This document shows, piece by piece, positions 1 through 12,700 of a stretch of 64,000 bases of DNA (positions are counted from its first letter, which is position 1; every line of letters begins with the position of its first letter). The translations under genes were made by a program, and so were the position numbers. The notes beneath the pieces are model-generated. The model worked only from the letters and a program-made list of their open reading frames with translations, had not been told where the DNA came from and did not search any database. This stretch comes from Owenia fusiformis (Eukaryota > Annelida > Polychaeta > Sabellida > Oweniidae). The stretch covers positions 5,740,001-5,804,000 of the forward strand of contig CAIIXF020000002.1 in NCBI GenBank assembly GCA_903813345.2. The letters are read 5' to 3'.

Positions 1-1590
1 AACCCAATCATTGTAATTTATTCACATCATCACTGTTCCACAACTAGTTACTTTGACAGAACGTCAATGTTACAAGTGGTGACGAGTTTTTTTCTTTTCT
101 CGATTTAAACCTACTTATAAGTCAAGTTGCAGATTCAGGTCCTGAACATGTTTGTCAGATGTCCGAAAAACAATATAACCATATCTCCATTTGTTTTGTA
201 GAAATAACTTCTTGTCACCCCTACCCAAACTTTTTCCGTCTCGTGGCTATTTTTAGTCATTTTTCCATCTTAATATGCATATAATTTACAAACTTAAAAA
301 TGTGTATGCATCAAGATATTACACAATTATTTGAAGTATGTAATAAACAACTTGATAAGAGTAAATTGTATTTGAAGGTCTAGTTTTTGAGAAAAAGAAG
401 TTTTCTGTCATCTCGGGTGGCGTTATTTATTTTAGAATATTTTTCATAAATCAATAAATATAGTGCCAAACATGTGATTCTATGTAATATTTTGATTATT
501 TACAAGTAGAAAAATATGGCATCTATAATTAGAAGCAAAATAAACCATGAAAATGTGTCAATGCTGCAACTTTTGGCTCAAATGCTCTTATTTTCAACAC
601 GTGGAATTGTGTTTTCGATGTATTTATCAAATAGACGAATAGATCCTAAGATGCACTAAAAACAGATTTTCTCAGCTAATACTCAACCAATATCCAAATT
701 TTTTATATATTATATCCTGGGGTATGTCCTATGAGGTTGTTTTTTTAAAAAATACATGTATTATCTCTTCAGTACCTTAGGTTTTGGGTTGTGAGTTGTC
801 TCCGACCCCCCCCCCCCCCGTTTTTCGATATTTCATTTCGTCAAAGTTTCGACTAAATTACCTATCTATGGATCTAGGAAAGGTATTTACCCACGGTTTT
901 TTGTCCTAAAAAGGTAGATACCGTATAAATCTATCCCGCTCACAATTAGTATCCTCTTCTGGCTAAAAAACATTATATGTTGTTTTTGACTGAAAAAAGT
1001 TAAAAAAACGCGAGACATTGCTTAGTTTTATCACCAGATGGCTTCTTAAATAGCATCGCATACGTTTTTTGCAGTGACATTTCATTCAAAATACAGCATA
1101 ATATCAGTTCTCTGTCTTCTATAGAGACCTGAGATCTATAAAGATCTGAAGTTTTCAATTCAACCATTTTTCAATATGGCTGACTTGACTTTGATTTCCT
1201 CAATGCCCGTGTCTTCTGTCATCCTATCGTTGGCAATAGACATGTATAATGGCAAACCTATTGTTGGGTAAGTATTTCGACATCACAATTAAATGTAGAT
1301 CACATCATTTTACAAAGTTTTCATTTTTGATTTACACCCAAATAACATCATATCTGTATGACTTGTGTCTTTCAAACTCATTTTGGACAGACGTTCAGAA
1401 CCTTATTGATATGATCCACGGGTTGCTTTGGCAATCGTAACTCTGACATAAGATACTATTTGTGCCTCAGATTTTGTGGAAATAATAATGAATATTTGGT
1501 GATACGATGTATCACATTTGGTCTTTTAACTCTGTTTAGTTTCTGAGATAGGGCTCTATTTGCGTTATTTGTTGATCGCCCCTTGTACTA
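1..1590. other. No gene recognised
   Basis: AT-rich sequence with a C homopolymer near 808-820. No exon chain or known domain can be read on either strand. The FN3 and NHL exons that would complete the minus-strand PAN gene at 2.65 kb are not recognisable here. Confidence 0.5.
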
Positions 1591-1595
1591 AACCC

Positions 1596-1912
1596 GGGGT
1601 ACTAACCCATTCTCCACTTGGAAGATATGTTATAAGGTCCCCTTTACGTAAAAATAAAATTGAGGGATCTCACCTCTGATAGCACAAGATGCAGTGGTCC
1701 AGTGTACTAACCCATTCTCCACTTGAAGGACACGTTATAAGGTCCCCTTTACGTAAAATAATATTGAGCGATCTCACCTCTGATAGCACAAGATGCAGTG
1801 GTACAGTGTACTAACCCATTCTCCACTTGAAGGATACGTTATGAGGTCCCCTTCATGTAAATTAAATATTGAGTGATCTTACGTCTGATAGCACAAGATG
1901 CAGTGGTACCGT
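1596..1912. repeat. Three-copy tandem repeat, period about 105 bp
   Basis: The phrase ACTAACCCATTCTCCACTTG recurs at 1601, 1706 and 1810. Each time it is followed by GGTCCCCTTTA and AGCACAAGATGCAGTGGT-like blocks. The array directly abuts the decayed FN3 fragment on its right. Its function is unknown. Confidence 0.85.
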
Positions 1913-1914
1913 AA

Positions 1915-2015
1915 TGCACTTCATTCTCTGACAGGACACGCAGTCCATGATCTACACCTTCTGTTTGATTTCTAATCAAGTAACCGTTACCAGGGATGTA
2001 TTCGTTTATGGTCAA
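1915..2015 (-). pseudogene. Decayed FN3 exon fragment of the inverted PAN/FN3 paralogue
   Basis: Read on the minus strand, this stretch encodes NEYIPGNGYLIRNQTEGVD followed by RVLSENE. It aligns closely with the first FN3 domain of the plus-strand gene (NEYIPDNGYLIRNLTEGV and RVLAENE, exon 43297-43587). The N-terminal part of the domain, including its KPGPPGTP start, is not found upstream. The reading ends in the 105-bp tandem repeat. Together with the PAN exon at 2319-2649 it marks a truncated inverted relative of the 41-46 kb gene. I infer a pseudogene because neither a complete FN3 exon nor an NHL exon is visible. Confidence 0.75.
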
Positions 2016-2318
2016 ACCAGCTCATTATAACTTATTATAGAAAATACTTTGTTTTTTCCTTCCTAATTCAAAGTGGGAGAAAACACCAACTGAAGTTTAA
2101 AAAATTACCTTCAGAATTAATTTTCCCAAAGATGTTAAACATACAAAATACGACATCAGTTACCGTACATGTACCGTTACCTTACATTTACCTTACCTAA
2201 TTATAAATCGTTGTACTGGAAACGATGGAACACATCTTTTTCTTAGACGTGTTCACAAAAGCATCTATTTACGCAGTATAAGTTGTGAAAAAAGGCTCTA
2301 TAATTAATGAATGTTTAC

Positions 2319-2649
2319 CTGGTTTTTCGAAATAGATTACTTCATCAGATGTTGGAGTCGGGGGAGATGTGCTGGGCCCATTTAATTCACAAACAGCATT
2401 GTATTTGTCGTCATCTATTTTCCTTAAATTGTACGATCTGCATTCCTTTGTCGCTGTACAGACTGCTGCGCATCGGCTGTTTGTAACCACTTTTAAAGAT
2501 TTAAGTGGATTGTTTAGTTGTTCTGTGTAGATAACTTTTTCATACGTTGACTTCACCGGTTGTTGATTGGAAAGTTTAATTGAAATACGAACTTCTTCCA
2601 TTTCAATCAATGAAATTAAACAGGCAAAAGTAACTATGCTTGGTTTCAT
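2319..2649 (-). CDS. First coding exon of a PAN-domain protein (paralogue, probably truncated gene)
   Basis: The exon starts at ATG 2649 and ends at a CCAG|GTAAAC donor, in phase 1. It encodes about 110 residues: a hydrophobic leader (MKPSIVTFACLISLIEM) followed by a PAN/apple-like segment with the cysteine pattern SRCAAVCTATKECRSYN and YNAVCELNGP. PAN domains bind proteins or carbohydrates and are usually extracellular. It is strongly similar to the plus-strand exon 41445-41781, and the similarity runs about 270 bp into both 5' flanks, so promoter and exon were duplicated together in inverted orientation. The other copy has ATGGTGATG where this one has ACGGTGATG, so the second ATG is the shared start. 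Downstream only a damaged FN3 piece is seen, so a working full-length product is doubtful. Confidence 0.7.
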
Positions 2650-2949
2650 CACCGTCGTCCTATTTTGTATTTCCCCCGAATTTTTATTGACCGGTTATCG
2701 TCCGTCTTCTTGGATTCTGGGTAGACATTAAAGCTTGGAAATGATACAGGCCTATATTTGATGAGAGAGTGGTTTCCAATGGAAATGTGCAAAGTAAGTA
2801 TTCTCAATCGGCCCCACTTATTCGATAGAGTTTGCATGTTGTCATTCATAAGGCACATTAGGTATAACAATATTGAGATTGACACTGTTAATATCTTTTG
2901 TTGAAGTACATCTGTCTATTCGAGATCGATAAGTGAGATCAATTGCAGA

Positions 2950-5900
2950 ACGTTGTTAGATTTTGTAAGGTATTTTCCCGGCCAAGAACTAAACTGAAGA
3001 AAGAAGCTCCAGCCAAAGTTCGATTAGACAATAGACATATTATATATACCCTTTTAAATCCTCAAACTCCTCCCTTGACTTTGTGTTTATGTCAATATTT
3101 TTAAATAGGCGACACAAACTTTGAAACTTTGCAAGTTTTTGCAAACACTGCAAACTTTAATGATGGTATCACAATAAAGTGATAACGTTTAAAGGGTTCC
3201 GATAAGCATCCCGTATAAAAACAATATGGCGGCTCCAGGCGAATCAACTGGATTAGTCCATTTTTAAGAAATAAGGGGAGTTCTGTAAAATCCAGTTTAT
3301 AGAAATTGTTTTTGAGATAAAGTAATCCGTTTATAATGATTTTGAAAACGTTATCCATAGAGTGGTTGCGTTTAAAGAATACATGTACAACAGCCAATAT
3401 AAATTATTGTATTAGAACTGCTTTGTTTCATTTGTAGGATATTTCATATGCCAAGCTGTGTGCTATTACGTTATGGGGAAATTTAGATGCCAATTTTCCT
3501 TATTATACACAAATAGAAGATCCTGAAACTTCACCCATAAATGTGGAATTGATTTGTCAAAATAAAAATCACCCTTTTATAAATGTGTGACGATCTATAA
3601 TATACTTATGCTATATAACAGTTAGAGGTGTTGACACAACGACATCGAATCTGTGAACCCTTGAGTATTATTCCGGGATCGGGCCTTTTATACTAAACGG
3701 TGAGCAACACCAGAAACGAGCGTTCGATTTGCTAAACGATATGCGTCACCCTTTAAACTTGCTCACTTGTATATCTCCAATTGTATGTCAGAATATGGCG
3801 TCAGGAAGATGGTTAGCATAAATTGACAAAACCCCACCTCTTCAAAATGAATTTAAAGTTATCACCATCTATGGTTACGACCTCATTATTAATCAAAATA
3901 ATCAAAATAAGTATTGATTCAGAATGGTAGGAAATCATCATCATAAGGATTCATTGGCTTTATATTAATTCATTTGTACACTTTCTAGCTAAAACAGAAA
4001 GGTGTGATGAGTATCAGAATGGGGGGGAAATTCTTTTTCAAATGATGTAATTAAAACAAAACCCCAGTTCATCGGATATTAAATGGATTAACCTCCATTC
4101 TTAAACCAGTCATCCAGAGGGCACAAAAGTTGGTTGCCATACAATGGTGACAATGTTAAAATCATATAAGGAGTAAACATTAAACGTTCTGAAGAGGTGT
4201 ATTCCCACTACGTTTTCTCGAATTGAGTTTTCTCTCAAACATCCTTGAGTGCAAGTTGCAATATCTCAAATTATCTGTTTTTACAGTCACTTTTTAATAA
4301 ATGTGTCATTGAAAAACTATGAATGCTCGTTACAAATGGAACCACAATCAGTATATAGAATACCAAAAAAACGAAGAAAGGGGACATTACGTCATGTAAA
4401 TTATTGACAAAAGTTGTCATGACACGTCAATTAGTTGTGTCAGTAAGAGACACGCTATACAGACATGTTATAAGTCAAGAATCTAATTTCCAATAATTAT
4501 GTTCTAATAAAATAAGTCACGACATCGTTTATAGCAATACACGTATTTAACCTCTTGTATATCCAGAAGGACAGTAAAGATGTAAGTGTCTAAAAACTGG
4601 CAAACAGTGAAAATTGCTCGGGTTTCAAACCAATTTTATAGGCTGGAATGTAAGAGATTAAAATGAGTAAACCCCAATCAACATGACGTGTTCTTCTATA
4701 AAATAATTGTTTATAAACACAAGCAATGTATAATCGTGATAAAACTTCGAAATCAAAATAATAAACAAAGAACGAAATAGAACAATGAGAGCGCTCCAAT
4801 CGAATGAGTATATTGAATCCGCGTTACAATGAAAATTATTTTGTTTACCATATTCATGGTGTTATAGCATGACGGTTACAACAAGGCGATTTGCAAAATT
4901 TTGCGGTAACGATAACAAAACATGGCGGATGGGAAAGACAGCATGTCCTCTTTCTCGCCTGTAGGCAAGATTCACAGATACGATTTCCTTTGCAACTAGT
5001 TCCATTTGGTGACGTATATATGGATGGTTATAAAGACTGGGTCAAATCTGCCAGGTGGTTTACTAGAAGCGGAATATAAGCTGTAAACTTACCGACTGAG
5101 GTGTCCAAGTTCATATTTTTAGTATATGTGCCTCCGAGCCACTCAAACTATTAACAGTAAGTAAACTGTGTATAAACAAGCCATGAAATGACAAATCCAG
5201 AACAGGAACGTGGTCATATTGTAAATAATAAGGTTTCAAACGTAATGTCGTTAGACGACTACGTATGAATTCTATGGACGGTAACGTATTGTATTAGATG
5301 TACATTAGATATTTAGCGGACGGTTACGTGCATGTACATCTTTCAAGTTAAGGTTGCTAGTTCTGATAGCCTCTTTCCATGCAATTGTTATAATGGGTAA
5401 GAAATGGAATATTGAATTGCTTATATTTGTTTTCAGGACTCGCAAGAGACGCTCTTGTTTGAGCCTCTATAGGGCTAGGAAAAAATTGTGTCTTGCTTTA
5501 TTTATGAAACTTATTTAAGTCACAAAGATAGCAATGAAGAGGCAAAGGAAGAATTAGCATCAAGTACTGATGAATATGACAAAATTAATAACAATGAATC
5601 TGGGATACATATTTGAACGAGCTTCGCGTAACTGTCAATCAATTTTTTGCGTAACTGCAAATTAAAAATACAATATTATGGCTTAAGTAGAACATATTAG
5701 GTAGTTTCCAATGCTCAATTGGCTTTTTATGATCGTATGAAGAATACATCTATATACCCCGAGGTCGTTGGGGAATGTAGACCATGCCCTAACGACAAAA
5801 ATAAACAAATTACTAAATTTTGTGTAGTTTTGAATTTCAAACTCAACAGTTTTTCGCTTATTTCATGTTATCCCCGGGCATCAATTTGCAAAGAATACGT

Positions 5901-6200
5901 TCAAAATATACATTACTAAATGCATCACCGAATGCGATGCCTACAAAAATCGTTCATCCTTTCATTGATACAAAGTAGAAGAAAATGATGCACCAATCTT
6001 AGTTTTCTGTTCCATCGCGGCCATTTTATTGGATAAATCAGTGATCGTAGTCGTCTAATCTCGTTTTCAGAGGTGTCGTAATCGTCATGCTATAACACCG
6101 TGATATTGTACGTATGTATAATTTATTTACCTCGTTATACGTATAAAGAAAGTTACATTTATATTGTCTCCGCTTGTGTATTATATATACGTACGTACTG
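2950..6200. other. Intergenic, no gene recognised
   Basis: About 3.2 kb of AT-rich sequence. Short open frames exist but none shows a domain, a coherent splice chain or a duplicated counterpart in the window. An ATG in an AACATGGCGG context lies near 4919 but gives only a 27-codon frame. Confidence 0.5.
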
Positions 6201-6400
6201 TGACATTTATAACAGCTCCTCATAATTACAACACACGATACCCAGTATTGACTTAAGAATGAAATTGTCATCTTGAACATCAAAAATACTGGTTATAATG
6301 TTAATCATCGGTACCCTTAAATAAAAACGGACATTTGAGTAAAAAATGTTTAACAGTTTCATTTTCATCAATAATAATAATCTAATTAATAATCTCATTA
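6195..6400 (-). mobile_element. LINE-like retrotransposon 3' remnant
   Basis: On the minus strand the stretch 6395-6320 reads DENETVKHFLLKCPFLFKG. This resembles the zinc-knuckle-like tail (E..EHFLxxC) found near the C-terminus of many non-LTR reverse transcriptases. A stop and frame changes follow within 30 codons. Only the tail is recognisable, so it is a dead 5'-truncated copy. The clade cannot be assigned. Confidence 0.45.
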
Positions 6401-6419
6401 ATAATCTCTAAGATCACAC

Positions 6420-7200
6420 AAGTTTCACACACAGGTGTACCACCCTCACAACGCCTACTGTTTAAATCGTAAGTTCAAGTTAATAATTGTATATTACGTT
6501 TTGTGCAGTACGTATAATTGGGATTATTTCTTGCAATGATCAATCATTTGGCTTCAATTCCAAGAAGGAACTTGCCATCATATTTAAATTCTTGTAAATC
6601 AGTGCTGATAGCACAATCCTACGAGTATGAACATCCTTAACTCTATTGTAAATAGCCTCTCTTAATTTTGATTTACTAGGAAAAATATTGAAAAACATTT
6701 CCTTCACATAGTCAGTAGTGTTATACTTAAGAACGATTTTCCACATGCTTTTACAGATCATAGTTGTGTCCATCATCCTTATTAGGCGCTCTTAACATAT
6801 GATTTTATATATAAACAATTCATGGGTAAACATAACAGCATGAACAAAAACATAAGTCGGTCACAATCGGTTTGCATTTTTGAATTGCCCGCTGCGCTAG
6901 TACATGGCATTGTGGGTAATGAGATTTTCCCAACAAAAATACAGCCTCAATCTTCGCTTAAACTGACATCCAGCCAAGCATCCTGACTGCCACAGAATCT
7001 GCTCTGGAATTGAACTTGGTCTAGTTATTTTACCTCTACATGTGTATGTATATTTTAATTGTTTTTAGTGTAATTTGTATACGTGTTACACTTAAATAAA
7101 CTATTTTAAACTAAAACTGTAAATTACCTACTATTGTCAAATACATCATGATTTACTCATATACCAATTTGCATAATAACTTGTTTACCATTTTGGAAAA
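6420..7200. other. Spacer, no confident gene
   Basis: Contains a 78-codon minus-strand open frame (6540-6776) that I cannot assign; it may belong to the neighbouring LINE remnant. AATAAA-like motifs occur near 7095. Nothing else is supported. Confidence 0.4.
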
Positions 7201-7204
7201 TAGT

Positions 7205-9735
7205 AACATATTTTAAGAGTCTAGAAAGTCGTCGAAGACAAATGGGATTCCGTCCATTCTTTCCTTGTGGACTTTATTAAACATATCATGCTGTGCCACA
7301 GTAAAGTGTTGTTCAATGTGTTTGTAAAGTTATATATTCTTAAGAGTCTAACAAGTCATTATAGACAAATGGTATTCCCTTCATTCTTTCCTTGTAGACT
7401 TTATTAAAAAGCTCATTTTGTGCTACAGTAAAGTGTTGTAACATGTTTTGTTAAATAACATATTCTTAAGCATCTAACAAGTCATCATAGACAAATGGTA
7501 CTCCCTTCATTCTTTCCTTGTTGACTTTATTAAAAAGCTCATTTTGTGCAACAGTAAAGTGTTGTTACATGTTTTGTTAAATAACATATTCTTAAGAGTC
7601 TAACAAGTCATCATAGACAAATGGTATTCCCTTCACACTTTCCTTGTAGACTTTATTAAAATGCTCATTTTGTGCTACAGTAAAGTGTTGTTACATGTTT
7701 TGTTAAATAACATATTCTTAAGCGACTAACAAGTCATCATAGACAAATGGTATTCCCTTCACACTTTCCTTGTAGACTTTATTAAAATGCTCATTTTGTG
7801 CTACAGTAAAGTGTTGTTACATGTTTTGTTAAATAACATATTCTTAAGCGTCTAACAAGTCATCATAGACAAATGGTATTCCCTTCATTCTTTCCTTGTA
7901 GACTTTAATAAAAAGCTCATTTTGTGCTACAGTAAAGTGTTGTTACATGTTTTGTTAAAAACCATATTCTTAAGCGTCTAACAAGTCATTATAGACAAAT
8001 GGTATTCCCTTCACACTTTCCTTGTAGACTTTATTAAAAAGCTCAATTTGTGCTACAGTAAAGTGTTATTTCATGTTTTTGTAAAATAACATATTCTTAA
8101 GCGTCTAACAAGTCATAATAGACAAATGGTATTCCCTTCACACTTTCCTTGTAGACTTTAATTAAATGCTCATTTTGTGCTACAGTAAAGTGTTGTTACA
8201 TGTTTTGTTAAATAACATATTCTTAAGCGTCTAACAAGTCATCATAGACAAATGATATTCCCTTCATTCTTTCCTTGAAGACTTTATTAAAAAGCTCATT
8301 TTGTGCTACAGTAAAGTGTTGTTACATGTTTTGTTAAATAACATATTCTTAAGCGTCTAACAAGTCATCATAGACAAATGGTATTCCCTTCATTCTTTCC
8401 TTGTAGACTTTATTAAAAAGCTCATTTTGTGCTACAGTAAAGTGTTGTTACATGTTTTGTTAAATAACATATTCTTAAGCGTCTAACAAGTCATCATAGA
8501 CAAATGGTATTCCCTTCATTCTTTCCTTGTAGACTTTATAAAAAAGCTCATTTTGTGCTACAGTAAAGTGTTGTTCCATGTTTTGTTAAATAACATATTC
8601 TTAAGCGTCTAACAAGTCATCATAGACAAATGGTATTCCCTTCATTCTTTCCTTGTAGACTTTATAAAAAAGCTCATTTTGTGCTACAGTAAAGTGTTGT
8701 TACATGTTTTTGTTAAATAACATATTCTTAAGCGTCTAACAAGTCATCATAGACAAATGGTATTCCCTTCATTCTTTCCTTGTAGACTTTATTAAAATGC
8801 TCATTTTGTGCTACAGTAAAGTGTTGTTACATGTTTTGTTAAATAACATATTCTTAAGCGTCTAACAAGTCATCATAGACAAATGGTATTCCCTTCATTC
8901 TTTCCTTGTAGACTTTATTAAAAAGCTCATTTTGTGCTACAGTAAAGTGTTGTTACATGTTTTGTTAAATAACATATTCTTAAGCGTCTAACAAGTCATC
9001 ATAGACAAATGGTATTCCCTTCATTCTTTCCTTGTAGACTTTATTAAAAAGCTCATTCTGTGCTACAGTAAATTGTTGCTACATGTTTTGTTAAATAACA
9101 TATTCTTAAGCGTCTAACAAGTCATCATAGACAAATGGTATTCCCTTCATTCTTTCCTTGTAGACTTTATTAAAAAGCTCATTTTGTGCTACAGTAAAGT
9201 GTTGTTACATGTTTTGTTAAATAACATATTCTTAAGCGTCTAACAAGTCATCATAGACAAATGGTATTCCCTTCACACTTTCCTTGTAGACTTTATAAAA
9301 AAGCTCATTTTGTGCTACAGTAAAGTGTTGTTACATGTTTTGTTAAATAACATATTCTTAAGCGTCTAACAAGTCATCATAGACAAATTGTATTCCCTTC
9401 ACACTTTCCTTGTAGACTTTATAAAAAAGCTCATTTTGTGCTACAGTAAAGTGTTGTTACATGTTTTGTTAAATAACATATTCTTAAGCGTCTAACAAGT
9501 CATCATAGACAAATGGTATTCCCTTCACACTTTCCTTGTAGACTTTATAAAAAAGCTCATTTTGTGCTACAGTAAAGTGTTGTTACATGTTTTGTTAAAT
9601 AACATATTCTTAAGAGTCTAACAAGTCATCATAGACAAATGGTATTCCCTTCATTCTTTCCTTGTAGACTTTATTAAAAAGCTCATTTTGTGCTACAGTA
9701 AAGTGTTGTTACATGTTTTGTTAAATAACATATTC
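7205..9735 (-). repeat. Minisatellite made of the sulfotransferase last coding exon
   Basis: About 20 tandem units of 125-126 bp lie directly 3' of the sulfotransferase stop codon at 9736. On the minus strand most units still encode HFTVAQNELFNKVYKERMKG then IPFVYDDLLDA and a stop, which is the enzyme's C-terminus. Several units change ERMKG to ESVKG (CATTCTTT to CACACTTT on the plus strand). Units lack the splice acceptor and the GEVDAWKE codons of the real exon; ACATGTAACA stands there instead. The leftmost unit (7205-7325) is the most diverged but remains open: HFTVAQHDMFNKVHKERMDG. Inner units are nearly identical, which indicates recent expansion or homogenisation. The array may form a repetitive 3' UTR. 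Confidence 0.9.
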
Positions 9736-12700
9736 TTAGGCGTCTAACAAGTCATTATAGACAAATGGTATTCCTTTCATTCTTTCCTTGTAGACTTTAT
9801 TAAAAAGCTCATTCTGTGCTACAGTAAAGTGTTCTTTCCATGCATCAACTTCCCCTGAAATAATAAGAAATAACATTACTATTTGACAGAAAATACAGTG
9901 AAATGTACACTCAATTATATACTCAAACACCTCCCTAACCTGAACACCTCTCACTGTGAACACTTTTTCTCGGTCCCTGATTTGTATTTGTTATCTCTGA
10001 TTGCCTCATATATTGGAAAAACATTTAGCCAGTATCGGTGGCAATTTCATTCATACCAAACAAACCAAGTTTTACTGTAATACATTTTGAATATACTTTT
10101 AGAATAGGAATGCTCAACTATGAAGTTTTAATTAGACAGCCATGAATATAGGGTGGGTGAAAAAATGTTTAAAAACTATTTCATTTTCATCTTTTATTTA
10201 TCAAAATGCAAGAAGTTCAAGTTCAACTTTATAAAAGAAGTGTCCAAATATCAGATATATACATGTGATATTCAGGGTGATATTGTATACACGTGATATT
10301 GTATTATATTAAAACCTTTTCTGAACATGAAATCTGCTCCTCTTCCATCCTTTGCATAGGCATCATATTCTTTATTGCGAGATTGTATGACATCAATCTT
10401 CGTTTCGTCGACCATTTTCTTGTAATCTTCTTCACTCCAACTTACACCTATATACTCTGCTATCTTCTTTATGGTACCAAGTGTATCCTAAATGTACATA
10501 TTTCATTAACCTTAGTTAAAATTGATTTGATTGGTTGCTGTACGCATGAATGTTATAATGAAGAGTGACATTTTGTTATTAAATTCTTGTTCAATCCAGA
10601 TTGATCAAATGAGTCCATTCTCATGATATAGTCGCTCATTATCCCACTGAAAAAAACTTCAGGAATTTTTTTCAAGGTGGCTACTGAATTCAAAATGGCC
10701 ACCATTTTTATAAGGAAGATGTAATTTTTTATAATTTAAATACTCAAGTCCACCTAAATAAGGCGAAAAAAGGTTTCTATTTTCGTTTCAAGTCTTGGAA
10801 AGAAAATAATAGTATTCTCCTTCCTCGAAGAACTCTGACTATCGTTCATGGCTTAAAAATGCACTCTTTAAATCTCCTTATATTAAAAAAACACCATATA
10901 TACTTACATTTTTTATTTCTTCATATGTAAGGAACAGCATATCAACATTTTCTGCAAGTTTCTTGTATTCTTGTACATGCTTGAACCAATCATTCAATGC
11001 CGCTATAAATATAGGTTTGTCCAGTGTTAATATGTATTGGGTAAGTATGTTGAAGATACAAAACAATTAGAAAATGTAAATTGTAAATGAATCATTTATT
11101 CTATATTTCTAATTGAAACTCTTATTTACCAAAATACATATTTGAAATATATTGAATGCAACAAAATATGATTAAGGGAAGAAATACAAAATGTTAATTT
11201 AAAAGTTCTTCAAAAACACTAAAAATATCTACGTTTACATGCTTTACTATGACTTTTGACCATGATTTAAAGTGCTGTATCTTCAACCCCATACATTACA
11301 ATGAATTCTGAGTTGGTACCTTCTCCTCTTAGCCACATAGGCAGGAAGCCTTCCCATGTGCAGTTATAGCAATGAAGAAGTCCCGTCGATTGATGTTTGA
11401 ATAAACTATATGCCACATCCTTCGGGTGACGCACAAGGTTGATCGCCTTACATTTGCTGGAAAGTATTAACGTTTGTAAGTTAAACCGACATCAATTCAA
11501 TGCCAAAATGACACCGAAGTACAAGTGTGATATTCCCTCTACTGTCACCGAAACGGCGTCTATACCGGGTCCTAAGAGCACCAACTAGAATCGACTTTAA
11601 TACGACAACAAATCATATTGGCAGTCTACATAAAGGTAATAATGAAAATAAGGAAATCCTCAGAGTTCAGAGGAAAAATTACAAAAAACAGAAATGGTAC
11701 GCTAAAGTCGTAAAGTTTTGAAATCCTTCTCATGAATGGGAGACACACTTATACTCATGTACATTAATGTTCTTACTTGTACTTGTAACATCATTTGTCA
11801 CTAACTCAGGCATACAGAACTCCTCCATACCCTTAGGGGCCTCTTGTAGGTCATGCGTCAGTCTGTATACAATATTCAAGGTCCAATGCTGCCCTTTGTA
11901 AATACAGAGAATGGGTTAAGTTAGTCAGGGGTATAGAGAAGATGAAAAATAACGTGAGTCAAATGAGTGTTTATTCGAGGGATCCATGGACTTCAAAACA
12001 CAACTGCCTAACTACCGATGACAATAGATTTATACGCGATAGTTCAGAATGACAACAATTTTCTCACCTCCCGTGTTGAAGAGCTCAAATTCCGGGAACA
12101 GATTTTTTACATCCGGTTTTTCTCCCCATTGAAATATACAGGGTCCTCTTCACGTATATTTGCACAATCGATAAAAATATAGGTTCATATGACAATCTGC
12201 AAAGAGTTTTCACGAATATTTTTCGAAACTGACGATAATCATGAAATGTTCTACCGTGACGTCACTTAGTTTCCGGAAGCTGATATCCGTTACTCGATAT
12301 GAAACAAGAAGCAAGTTCTCGTCTACGTAACATGGACTTGCTTTCATGTTTATATATGTTTGACTTATATCAATTGTGAGGGTTTAATTTGATATTAATG
12401 TGAACTTTATCGTCCCGACAATACGCAAAAATATGGTTTTAAGGTTGCGAGAATTTGGTTTAATCAACGGACCAATAAAAATTTGTCCCACTTGAAGCGA
12501 TGCATTGCGGGAGATATTTATGTTAATGACCATGTTTTCGTCTATCGCGTATTGGTCTATTGCATTTTACTCTTGGCAATGAACTTGTTGCCCATATTGG
12601 CAATAGACTGAATGCTCCATTTGTTAAATTATGACAACAATGTTATAGACTTCAGTCGTGAACTCTACTTTATTCACATCATTCACATCGGCGTAAACTA

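Noticed and set aside
3101-3397. 98-codon minus-strand frame.
   Set aside because: No recognisable domain, duplication or splice context; length is within chance expectation for this composition.
4919-5000. ATG in an AACATGGCGGATGG context as the first exon of a gene.
   Set aside because: The frame stops after 27 codons, the donor is weak and no later exon can be linked.
7205-9735. CRISPR-like or satellite array of unknown origin.
   Set aside because: Units are 126 bp with no unique spacers and clearly encode the sulfotransferase C-terminus.
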